Below are positions 1 to 6,055 of a DNA stretch of 8,088 bases, one piece after another. Source of the DNA: Acidimicrobiales bacterium (GTDB taxonomy: Bacteria; Actinomycetota; Acidimicrobiia; Acidimicrobiales; RAAP-2); NCBI GenBank assembly GCA_030044045.1, contig JASHWO010000219.1:1-8088 (forward strand), written 5' to 3'. The position numbers were made by a program, and so were the translations under genes. The notes under the pieces were generated by a model, which ran no database searches, was not told the DNA's origin, and worked only from the letters and a program-made list of their open reading frames with translations. The first letter of the stretch is position 1; every line of letters begins with the position of its first letter.

Positions 1-1032
1 CGGTGGGCGACCGCGGCAGCCATGGCCGCCGCGCTGGCGCTGACCGGTGCCCTGCTGGCCGCCTGCGGGTCGTCGTCCGGTTCGGAGACGTCGATCACCC
101 TCTACAGCGGCCAGCACGAGCAGACCACCGACGCGCTGGTGGCCGCCTTCGAGAAGAAGACGGGGATCACCGTCAACGTGCGCAACGACACAGAGGACAC
201 CCTGGCCGACCAGATCGTCGCCGAGGGGGGACGCTCCCCCGCCGACGTGATCTACACGGAGAACACCCCGGCCATCGAGTACCTCCAGGACCGGGGTCTC
301 CTGGCCAGGGTCGACCGGTCGACGCTGGCCCGCACCCCCGCCCGGTACGACTCGGCCCGCGGCGACTGGGTCGGGGTGTCGGCCCGGGTGAGCGTGTTGA
401 TCTACAACCCGAGCCTCATCACCCGGGACCAGCTCCCCACCCAGGTGCTCCAGCTCGCCGACCCTCGCTACCAGGGCAAGCTGGCCTTTGCCGCCGCCGA
501 GACGGACTTCCAGCCCATCATCACCTCGGTGGCCCGCACCTACGGCCGGGCCGAGGCCCTGCGGTGGCTGGAGGGCATCAAGGCCAACTCGGCCGGCCAC
601 ACATACCCGGACAACGAGACCATCGCCGACGAGGTGAACCGGGGGGCCGTGGCCTTCGGCGTGGTCAACCAGTACTACTGGTACCGGATGCGGGCGGAGA
701 TCGGCGCCGCCAACATGCACTCCGAGATCGCCTTCTTCGCCCCCCGGGACCCGGGCTACGTCCTCGACATCTCGCCCGCCGCCGTGCTGAAGTCGAGCAC
801 CCACCAGGCGGCGGCGCAGGAGTTCCTGGCCTTCCTGGTCTCGAAGGAGGGCCAGGCGATCATCGGCGACCCGTCCAAGTCGATCAGCTTCGAGTACCCC
901 ATCGCCTCCGGCGTCACCACCGAAGCGCCGGAGATCCCCTTCGACCAGCTCCAGCCGAACTCGATCACGCCGGCCCAGCTCGGCGACGGGTCGGCGGCCA
1001 TCGCCCTGCTGAAACAGGCAGGCCTGCTGTGA
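1..1032 (+). CDS. fbpA: Ferric-iron ABC transporter substrate-binding lipoprotein, FbpA/FutA type (5' end probably outside window)
   Basis: Extracytoplasmic binding protein that captures Fe(III) and delivers it to an ABC permease. Numbered from the ATG at 22 (336 aa), it has a hydrophobic stretch ending in the lipobox LAAC with the lipidated Cys at 15, so the mature protein should be membrane-anchored. Comparison from memory with Neisseria FbpA places all four protein iron ligands: His32 in YSGQHE, Glu80 in SPADVIYTE, and Tyr218/Tyr219 in NQYYWY. The C-terminal LLKQAGLL also matches FbpA (RLLEQAGMK). The ATG at 22 is doubtful as a start: no Shine-Dalgarno precedes it, the signal peptide would lack a positive n-region, and the frame stays open to base 1 with an Arg codon, so translation probably begins upstream. 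The permease gene follows after 99 bases, supporting one operon. Function is firm at family level; Fe(III) specificity is inferred from the ligands. Confidence 0.92.
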   Translation, partial: RWATAAAMAAALALTGALLAACGSSSGSETSITLYSGQHEQTTDALVAAFEKKTGITVNVRNDTEDTLADQIVAEGGRSPADVIYTENTPAIEYLQDRGLLARVDRSTLARTPARYDSARGDWVGVSARVSVLIYNPSLITRDQLPTQVLQLADPRYQGKLAFAAAETDFQPIITSVARTYGRAEALRWLEGIKANSAGHTYPDNETIADEVNRGAVAFGVVNQYYWYRMRAEIGAANMHSEIAFFAPRDPGYVLDISPAAVLKSSTHQAAAQEFLAFLVSKEGQAIIGDPSKSISFEYPIASGVTTEAPEIPFDQLQPNSITPAQLGDGSAAIALLKQAGLL

Positions 1033-1052
1033 GGCCGTCCCGCCGCGGCCGG

Positions 1053-1112
1053 GGCCGTCCCCGCCGGTGACGGCACGGCCGCCAGCCGGCGTGGGGGTGG
1101 GGCCCCACGCCG
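1053..1112 (+). promoter_or_regulatory. Two tandem RNA hairpins between the binding-protein and permease genes
   Basis: Hairpin 1 pairs 1053-1058 with 1075-1080 and 1063-1066 with 1071-1074, closing on a GTGA (GNRA-type) tetraloop, with a four-C bulge at 1059-1062. Hairpin 2 is a perfect 10-base-pair stem, 1087-1096 with 1103-1112, with a 6-base loop. It ends one base before the GGAGGAG ribosome binding site of the permease. Neither is followed by a T-run, so they do not look like classical intrinsic terminators. Strong intercistronic stems in importer operons often protect the upstream mRNA or lower expression of the downstream membrane gene, giving more binding protein than permease; that role is inferred here. 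In GC-rich DNA some pairing arises by chance, but a perfect 10-bp stem at this position is notable. Confidence 0.5.
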
Positions 1113-1176
1113 CGGAGGAGCCTGGGTTGGGGTGCCCAGGCGGGCAATGACGCCGGCCGGCGTGGGGGTGGGGCCC
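1085..1176 (+). repeat. 21-base direct repeat, copies at 1085-1105 and 1156-1176
   Basis: Two identical 21-base copies lie 71 bases apart. The core is GTGGGGGTGGGGCCC preceded by GCCGGC. The first copy is in the intergenic region and supplies the left arm, loop and part of the right arm of the strong hairpin before the permease. The second copy lies inside the permease coding region, where it encodes Ala-Gly-Val-Gly-Val-Gly-Pro at about residues 9-15. The copy boundaries are exact: the flanking bases differ on both sides. It may come from a small local duplication. Confidence 0.75.
1114..1120 (+). promoter_or_regulatory. Shine-Dalgarno site deciding the GTG start of the permease
   Basis: GGAGGAG lies 11 bases before the GTG at 1132 and 26 bases before the in-frame ATG at 1147, so it favours the GTG. 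It follows the right arm of the strong hairpin (1103-1112) by one base, so folding of that arm could affect ribosome access. Confidence 0.6.
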
Positions 1177-2799
1177 GACGACACGGCGCTCGCCCCCGGG
1201 GCCACCGGCCAGACTGGCCCGATCGGGGCCGCCGGGCCAGCCCGCGGGCCCGCCGCCCGCCGCGCCCGTAGGCCCCGGGTGCTGGTGGCGGCCAGCCTGC
1301 TGGTGGCCGCCGTGCTGTTGACCCCGCTGGCCTTCCTGGTCCTGGCGGCACAAGGCGCCGGGGTGCAGACCGTGCGCCACCTGATCTTCCAGTCGCTCAC
1401 GACCACCCTGCTGTGGAACACGGTGCGCCTCACGGTGGTGGTGACCGCGCTGTGCGCCGTCATCGGCACGCTGGCTGCCTGGTGCGTGGAGCGGACCGAC
1501 CTGCCCGGGCGCCGGGTGTGGGCGGTGCTAGTGGTGGTGCCCTTCGCCATCCCCGACTTCGTGGTGAGCTTCGGTTGGGCCTCCCTCACCACCTGGATGC
1601 ACGGGTTCCAGGGGGCGGTGGTGGTCATGACCCTCGGCGTGTACCCCCTCGTCTACCTGCCGGTGGCCGCCAGCCTCCGTGCCGCCGATCCCGGGCAGGA
1701 GGAGGTGGCCCGCAGCCTCGGGGTGGGGCGCCTGCGCACGTTCCTGCGCGTCACCCTGGGCCAGGCCAGGGGGGCCGTCCTGGGTGGCTGCGTGCTGGTG
1801 GCCCTCACCCTCCTGGCCGAGTACGGCGCCTTCGAGATCCTCGACTTCCACACCTTCACCACCCAGATCTTCACGGAGTTCCAGGTCTCCTTCGACGTGC
1901 CGTCGGCGGCGGCGCTCTCGCTGGTGCTGGTGGTCCTGGGCGCGCTGGTCCTGGGGGTGGACGCCCTGGCCCGGGGCCGGGACCGGGTGGCCCGCACCGG
2001 GCCCCTGGCCCAACGGGTGGCCCACCGGCACCGCCTGGGTCGGGCCACGGCACCGGTGGTGGTCGCCTTCGCCGCCCTGGTGGGCCTGGCCCTCGGGGTG
2101 CCGATCGCTTCCAGCGTGTACTGGATGTTCGAGGGTGGCGCCCATTCCCTGGCCGGCGTGTCGCTGGTGGCCGCCACCGGCTACACCGTCCTCTACAGCG
2201 GCGCGGCAGCCGCTCTGGCCACGGTGATGGCCCTGCCGGTGGCCCTGCTGGCCGTCCGGCACCGGGGACGGGCCGGCCGCTTCCTCGAGCGCACCACCTA
2301 CCTGGTGCTGGCCGTGCCCGGCCTGGTCATCGCCCTTGCCCTCAGTTACTTCAGCGAGCGCTACGCCGACGGGTTCGCCTACCAGACCGCCCCGCTGCTG
2401 GTGCTGGCCTACGCCATCCTCTTCTTCCCTCTGGCCCTGGTCGGGGTACGGGCCTCGGTGGCCCGCGCCCCCACGAACCTGGAGGACGTGGCCCGCTCGC
2501 TGGGCCAGGGCCAACTGGCCGTGCTGCGCCGGGTCACCCTCCCGCTCATCGGCCCGGGGCTGGCCGCCGCCTTCTCGCTCGTGTTCCTGGCCGGGGTGAC
2601 GGAACTGACGGCCACCCTGATCCTGGTGCCCACCGGCGTGCAGACCTTGGCCACGCAGTTCTGGGCCTACCAGCAGAACCTCTCCTACGGGCAGGCGGCG
2701 CCGTTCGCCCTCGCCATGATGGCCATCGCCGCCGTACCCAGCTACGTGATCGGCCGCTACTTCGACCGGTTGCCCACCCGGGCGGGCAACCCGGCCTGA
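1132..2799 (+). CDS. fbpB: Ferric-iron ABC transporter permease, fused two-domain FbpB/SfuB type
   Basis: Inner-membrane channel subunit of 555 aa with two binding-protein-dependent permease halves in one chain, the usual layout for FbpB-type iron importers. About twelve hydrophobic segments are visible, starting near residue 50. The two cytoplasmic EAA loops that dock with the ATPase are at about 183-212 (EEVARSLGVGRLRTFLRVTL) and 442-471 (EDVARSLGQGQLAVLRRVTL); their similarity shows the internal duplication. The first ~48 residues are Gly/Ala/Pro-rich, end in an Arg cluster and look like a disordered cytosolic tail. Part of this tail is encoded by the 21-base repeat, so the exact start is less certain than the gene. 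The GTG at 1132 is chosen for its GGAGGAG site; ATG 1147 is the alternative. The binding-protein gene upstream fits the function. No ATPase gene follows, so the energising subunit must come from elsewhere. Confidence 0.92.
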   Translation: MPRRAMTPAGVGVGPDDTALAPGATGQTGPIGAAGPARGPAARRARRPRVLVAASLLVAAVLLTPLAFLVLAAQGAGVQTVRHLIFQSLTTTLLWNTVRLTVVVTALCAVIGTLAAWCVERTDLPGRRVWAVLVVVPFAIPDFVVSFGWASLTTWMHGFQGAVVVMTLGVYPLVYLPVAASLRAADPGQEEVARSLGVGRLRTFLRVTLGQARGAVLGGCVLVALTLLAEYGAFEILDFHTFTTQIFTEFQVSFDVPSAAALSLVLVVLGALVLGVDALARGRDRVARTGPLAQRVAHRHRLGRATAPVVVAFAALVGLALGVPIASSVYWMFEGGAHSLAGVSLVAATGYTVLYSGAAAALATVMALPVALLAVRHRGRAGRFLERTTYLVLAVPGLVIALALSYFSERYADGFAYQTAPLLVLAYAILFFPLALVGVRASVARAPTNLEDVARSLGQGQLAVLRRVTLPLIGPGLAAAFSLVFLAGVTELTATLILVPTGVQTLATQFWAYQQNLSYGQAAPFALAMMAIAAVPSYVIGRYFDRLPTRAGNPA

Positions 2800-2871
2800 A
2801 CCAGCCCCACCGGCCCGACCAGCCCCACCGGTCCGACCAGCCCGACCAGCCCGACCGGCCCCACCGGGCTC
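2800..2871 (+). repeat. Eight 9-base tandem units filling the gap between convergent genes
   Basis: Starting at the first base after the permease stop, eight units of consensus ACC(A/G)GCCC(C/G) follow without a break: 2800, 2809, 2818, 2827, 2836, 2845, 2854 and 2863. Only the fourth unit (one T) and the eighth (ACCGGGCTC) depart from the consensus. The last unit overlaps the stop codon of the minus-strand hydrolase. On the + strand the tract is about 57 % C against 24 % G with almost no T, the kind of C-rich, G-poor RNA that Rho can load on, so it may help end transcription from the iron operon. That role is inferred. No stem plus T-run terminator is visible in this gap for either strand. 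Confidence 0.8.
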
Positions 2872-3844
2872 ACCGCGGCACGGCGCCTCGCTCGCCACGG
2901 CCGGAAGATGCAGCGGCGGCCAGGAGCCGGGCGAAGATGCCGTCCCAGCGGCCCCGGGCCACGAAGTGGCCGGCCCCGTCCACCAGCTCCAACGAGGCCC
3001 GGGGCAGGCGGCGGGCCGCCTCCTCGCTCCAGCCCGGCGGAACCGCGGTGTCGGCGCTCCCCTGCCAGAGGACGACCGGGCAGCGCACCTCCCCGTAGGC
3101 GAAGCCCCACGGAGCGTCGTAGGCCAGGTACTCGTCGGCCACTCCGAGGGGGTCGGCCAGCCCCTCGGCTACCGCCTGCCGGTACTGGGCCAGCCCGTCC
3201 CGCTCGATCGCCGCCAGGTCGGCCGGGAGCAGCGACCGGCGCACGGTGGCCAGCCACACGGCCGGCTGGTCCAGCACCAGGCTCCGGCTGGCCTCCGCCA
3301 GCAGATGGGCGGTGGCCGGCCGGCGGCGGACCAGGTCGAGCACCGCGGCGTCGGTCCGGTTCGGGAAGGTCCCACCGGCGCACGGCCAGCTGAGCGGCAC
3401 CGCGCCGGCGACCACGACAGCGGCCTGGACCCGGTCCCCCAGCAGGGCGCCGCAGGCCAGCGCGTAGGGCGCGCCCATCGACCAGCCGAGCACCGACAGG
3501 CGGTCCAGCCCGAGCCGGTCGGCCAAGACCGCGACATCGGCCGGCCAGTCCCCAACCCGCCGCCCGGGGCGGCGCGACGACCGGCCGACACCCGGACGGT
3601 CGGGCGACACCAGCCGCACCCCGGCCCGACGCGCCGCCTCGTGCGCCGGCACCACGTCGAGCCGGGAGACCAGCCCGCCGTGGCAGCTCAGCACCGGGTA
3701 CCCCGAAGGATCCCCGAGCTCGGCGTAGCACAGCCGGCGGCCGTCGGGAAGGTCGAGCGTGCGGTGGAGGGCCGCCGCCTCGACGCCGGCGGGCAGCGGG
3801 GCTTCCACGCCCCCGGACGGCAGGGCCTCCACGTCCGGCGCCAC
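2870..3844 (-). CDS. Alpha/beta hydrolase (AB_hydrolase_1 type), substrate unknown
   Basis: Predicted serine hydrolase of about 324 aa with the full triad in the expected order. The nucleophile is Ser122 in GWSMG, the acid is probably Asp265 in GSADTAVPP, and His293 lies in GAGHF. The oxyanion region is the His55-Gly-Gly motif (CHGGLVSRLD), and DLPDGRRLCYAELGDP near residue 31 is the typical first beta strands. The start is uncertain. The GTG at 3844 is chosen because GGGAGG (3861-3856 on the minus strand) lies 11 bases before it; GTG at 3868, 3832 or 3808 are alternatives, and the first ~25 residues are low-complexity Pro/Gly/Ala/Glu. It is the second gene of a minus-strand pair, 56 bases after the P450 stop, so co-transcription is likely. 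Esterase, lactonase, C-C hydrolase or epoxide hydrolase activity is possible; sequence alone does not decide. No signal peptide is seen, so it should be cytoplasmic. Confidence 0.88.
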   Translation of the reverse strand: MAPDVEALPSGGVEAPLPAGVEAAALHRTLDLPDGRRLCYAELGDPSGYPVLSCHGGLVSRLDVVPAHEAARRAGVRLVSPDRPGVGRSSRRPGRRVGDWPADVAVLADRLGLDRLSVLGWSMGAPYALACGALLGDRVQAAVVVAGAVPLSWPCAGGTFPNRTDAAVLDLVRRRPATAHLLAEASRSLVLDQPAVWLATVRRSLLPADLAAIERDGLAQYRQAVAEGLADPLGVADEYLAYDAPWGFAYGEVRCPVVLWQGSADTAVPPGWSEEAARRLPRASLELVDGAGHFVARGRWDGIFARLLAAAASSGRGERGAVPR

Positions 3845-3900
3845 CCCGTCCCCGGCCTCCCGGGACACCGCGCCGCCGTCCGGGAGCCCCGGTGGCCCGG

Positions 3901-5079
3901 TCAGGCGCCCCAGACGAGCGGCAGGCGGTCGACCTGGCGCAACCCGAACTGGAACTCGAGCTCGGTGCCGGGTGCCAGCTCGTACTCGGGGATGCGGGCA
4001 TGCCACTCCCGGAGGGTGGTGCGCAGCTCGGTCCGGGCCAGGTGAGAACCAAGGCACCGGTGGACGCCGGCGCCGAAGGCGAAGTGCTTCGTGTTGCGAC
4101 GCAGGTCCACGTCGTAGGCGTCGGGCATCACCGTCTCGTCGGTGTTGGCCGAACCGATGCTCACCCCCACGTGGTCGCCTTTGTGCACCGGGCAGCCGCC
4201 GATCTCCACGTCCTGGGCGGCCACCCGGGCCACCGTGGTGACCGGCGTCTCCCAGCGCAGCAACTCCTCCACGGCACTGGGGATGACCGAGGGATCCTCG
4301 GCGATCAGGCGCCGGTGCTCGGGGTGCTGGGCCAGGTGGGCGAAGAAGCACTCCAGTGAGTCGGTCACCGTGTCCAGGCCGGCGATGAGGAAGAGGAAGC
4401 AGATGCCCAGGATCTCCTCGTCGGTCAGGCGGTCCCCCGCCACCTCGGCCTCGGCGAACCGGCTGAGCAGGTCGTCACGCGGGTGGGCCCGGCGGTCGGC
4501 CAGCTCGGCGGCGAAGAACCGCTCCACCTCGGCGGCGGCGGCCGACTGGTTCGCCTTGACCTCGTCCACGTCGGCCCCCGCCGGCCGGAGGATGCCGTCC
4601 TTCATGGCCAGGAACATCGGCAGCTCGGACACCGGGAGCCCGATCAGGCGGAGGAACACCGTGGAGGGCAGGGGTTCGGCCAGCGCCTTGGCGAAGTCGC
4701 ACGACCCCTCGTCGGCGAACCCGTCCATCAGCTCGTTGACCATGGCGGTGATGTCCGGCTCGATCAGGTTCATGCGCTTCGGGGCGAAGATCGGGTCGAG
4801 CAGCTTGCGGTACTTGACGTGCTCGGGCGGGTCCACCTGGAGCGGGATGAGCGGCACCGTCTGCCCCAGGTCGACCGCCTCCATGCCCGACGAGAAGATC
4901 TCCGGGTGCTGGAGGGCGAACTCCACCTCCTGCCGGCCGACGAGCTCCACGAAGCCGAACGGGTTCTGCACCACCGGGCCGATCTCCCGGGCCCGCCGGT
5001 AGAAGGCCTGCGGGTGGCGACCGGTCGCCGGGTCGAGGAACGACTCCGGGTCGAACTGCTCGCTGCCTGGTCGGTCCAT
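3901..5079 (-). CDS. Cytochrome P450 (bacterial class I), first gene of the minus-strand pair
   Basis: Soluble haem monooxygenase of 392 aa, normal bacterial length and without a membrane anchor. Diagnostic motifs in order: C-helix PPEHVKYR with His87 and Arg91; I-helix AGLDT at 233-237, with Asp236-Thr237 as the proton-relay pair; K-helix ELLR with Glu272 and Arg275; haem loop FGAGVHRCLG at 335-344 with the thiolate Cys342. All residues needed for activity are present. The ATG at 5079 is preferred over upstream in-frame extension because GAGGAG lies 9 bases before it and MDRPGSEQFDPESFLDP begins like other P450s. The enzyme needs ferredoxin and a reductase, neither of which is encoded here. 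It diverges from the dehydrogenase/P450 operon on the + strand. The CYP family and substrate cannot be assigned by eye; sterol, terpenoid, fatty-acid or xenobiotic hydroxylation are all possible. Confidence 0.96.
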   Translation of the reverse strand: MDRPGSEQFDPESFLDPATGRHPQAFYRRAREIGPVVQNPFGFVELVGRQEVEFALQHPEIFSSGMEAVDLGQTVPLIPLQVDPPEHVKYRKLLDPIFAPKRMNLIEPDITAMVNELMDGFADEGSCDFAKALAEPLPSTVFLRLIGLPVSELPMFLAMKDGILRPAGADVDEVKANQSAAAAEVERFFAAELADRRAHPRDDLLSRFAEAEVAGDRLTDEEILGICFLFLIAGLDTVTDSLECFFAHLAQHPEHRRLIAEDPSVIPSAVEELLRWETPVTTVARVAAQDVEIGGCPVHKGDHVGVSIGSANTDETVMPDAYDVDLRRNTKHFAFGAGVHRCLGSHLARTELRTTLREWHARIPEYELAPGTELEFQFGLRQVDRLPLVWGA

Positions 5080-5088
5080 GCTGCCACG

Positions 5089-5094
5089 CTCCTC
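5089..5094 (-). promoter_or_regulatory. Shine-Dalgarno site of the minus-strand P450
   Basis: GAGGAG on the minus strand, 9 bases before the ATG at 5079. It decides that start over the longer open frame, which runs on to about 5226 but crosses the candidate promoter. Confidence 0.6.
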
Positions 5095-5235
5095 GTGCCG
5101 GGCGGTCACCGCCCCCCGTTCACCACGCACGGCCCAGGTCCAGTCGGGGCCCGGGCCCACCACCCTGGTCGCCGGCCGGCCGGAACCCCGCCCGGGCCGC
5201 CGCGCGTCCTGCGGCCAAGGTAGCACGCCGTTTTT

Positions 5236-5255
5236 CCGGGGCTCCGGCGCCCCGG
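5236..5255. promoter_or_regulatory. Perfect palindrome between the divergent -10 elements, candidate operator
   Basis: CCGGGGC at 5236-5242 and GCCCCGG at 5249-5255 form a 7-base inverted repeat around a 6-base spacer. Its centre lies about 23 bases from one candidate -10 element and about 18 from the other, so a bound repressor would cover the -35 zones of both promoters. TetR- and GntR-type regulators use operators of this size. It lacks a T-run on the correct side on either strand, so it is not a terminator. No regulator gene is in the window. Confidence 0.35.
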
Positions 5256-5311
5256 CGCTGCCCTACCATGTGCCCGGACAACGCGGCTCGGGGGGAGCGG
5301 AGAGGCGGTCG

Positions 5312-6055
5312 ATGACGGGGTTGGCAGGGCAGCGGGTGCTGGTGGTCGGGGCGTCGTCGGGCATCGGCCGCCAGGTGGGGATCCAGGCGGCCCAGGCCGG
5401 GGCGGCGGTGGCCCTGGCTGCCCGCCGGACCGATCTGCTCGACCAGGCCGTGGCCGAGGCCGGCGGGCCGGCGGTGGCCGTGGCCTGCGACGTACGGGAC
5501 GACGGGCAGTGCGAGGCGGCGGTGGCCGCCGCCGTGCAGCGGTTCGGCGGGCTCGACGCCGTGGTCTACGCGGCCGGCACCTCCCCCCTGGCCCGGGTGG
5601 CCGAGGCCGGCGGCGACCTCTGGCGCCGGCTGCTGGAGACCAACGTGGTGGGGGCGGCCATGGTGGCCCGGGCCGCCTTCCCCCACCTGGAGGCGAGCGG
5701 TGGCCGCTTCCTGCTCCTCGGCTCCTCCTCGGTGGGGCGTCCCTATCCGGGCCTGGTCCCGTACATCACCACGAAGGCGGCGCTGCACGAGCTGGCCCGG
5801 GGCTGGCGCAACGAGCATCCCGGCCTACGGGTGACCACCTTCGTGGTGGGACCGACCGTCACCGGCTTCGCCGACGAGTGGGATCCCGACCTGGCCGGCG
5901 AGATGTTCGGACGCTGGGCGGCCGAGGGCTACCCGGCCGGGGCGGCGATGGCGGTGGAGGACATGGCCGGACAGGTGGTCCGGGTACTGGCCAGCGGGGC
6001 CCGGATCGACGAGGTGGTGGTGATGCCGGATCCGCCCGGTGCCGCGGCCCGGTGA
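5312..6055 (+). CDS. Short-chain dehydrogenase/reductase (classical SDR)
   Basis: NAD(P)-dependent oxidoreductase of 247 aa, the normal size for a classical SDR, most likely interconverting an alcohol and a ketone. It has a Rossmann nucleotide-binding motif GASSGIG (13-19), Asp60 in CDV for adenine contact, the AAG motif at 87-89 (in place of NAAG), Asn111, the serine cluster at 138-140, and Tyr151/Lys155 in YITTK. The catalytic Asn-Ser-Tyr-Lys tetrad is therefore complete. Arg38-Arg39 after the second beta strand suggests NADP(H) preference, an inference from family rules. The ATG at 5312 is chosen because GGAGAGG ends 6 bases before it; the upstream open frame is promoter DNA. Its stop overlaps the start of the next P450, so the two proteins are probably made together, and the SDR may oxidise the alcohol that a P450 makes. 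Confidence 0.93.
   Translation: MTGLAGQRVLVVGASSGIGRQVGIQAAQAGAAVALAARRTDLLDQAVAEAGGPAVAVACDVRDDGQCEAAVAAAVQRFGGLDAVVYAAGTSPLARVAEAGGDLWRRLLETNVVGAAMVARAAFPHLEASGGRFLLLGSSSVGRPYPGLVPYITTKAALHELARGWRNEHPGLRVTTFVVGPTVTGFADEWDPDLAGEMFGRWAAEGYPAGAAMAVEDMAGQVVRVLASGARIDEVVVMPDPPGAAAR

Larger units (their letters stand above)
5080..5311. promoter_or_regulatory. Divergent promoter region between the two P450 operons
   Basis: These 232 bases separate two start codons pointing away from each other, so both operon promoters should lie here. The stretch 5217-5280 is less GC-dense than its surroundings and has the only T5 run (5231-5235). For the minus strand, TGCTACCTT (5225-5217) fits an extended -10 element. 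For the plus strand, TACCAT at 5264-5269 is a possible -10, giving a leader of about 35 bases before the dehydrogenase. No good -35 hexamer is visible for either, which is common in actinobacteria. The part from 5095 to 5216 is GC-rich leader DNA in which I see nothing specific. Confidence 0.5.

Noticed and set aside
756..1628. Minus-strand open frame of 290 codons across the binding-protein/permease junction
   Set aside because: Overlaps two firm plus-strand genes, has no domain motif and would cross both strong hairpins.
2800..2871. CRISPR-like array at the convergent junction
   Set aside because: Units are only 9 bases and directly adjacent with no spacers, and no cas gene is present. It is a simple tandem repeat.
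1528..2898. Minus-strand open frame of 456 codons opposite the permease, Gly/Gln/His-rich
   Set aside because: Shadow of the permease. Its collagen-like N-terminus is only the 9-base tandem repeat read backwards; no recognisable domain.
2757..4052. Minus-strand frame with a Gly/Arg-rich product and a Gly-Leu-Val-Gly-Pro-Val repeat end
   Set aside because: It is another frame of the alpha/beta hydrolase gene, whose own frame has the full catalytic triad. The repeated end again comes from the tandem repeat.
3845..4351. N-terminal extension of the hydrolase to give a 493-residue protein
   Set aside because: The extension overlaps the P450 coding region in another frame and its residues match nothing. 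The hydrolase fold begins only at about residue 25 after the GTG at 3844.
5078..5311. N-terminal extension of the SDR by 78 residues
   Set aside because: It would cover the divergent promoter region, while the ATG at 5312 has a good ribosome site and puts the Rossmann motif at the normal distance from the N-terminus.
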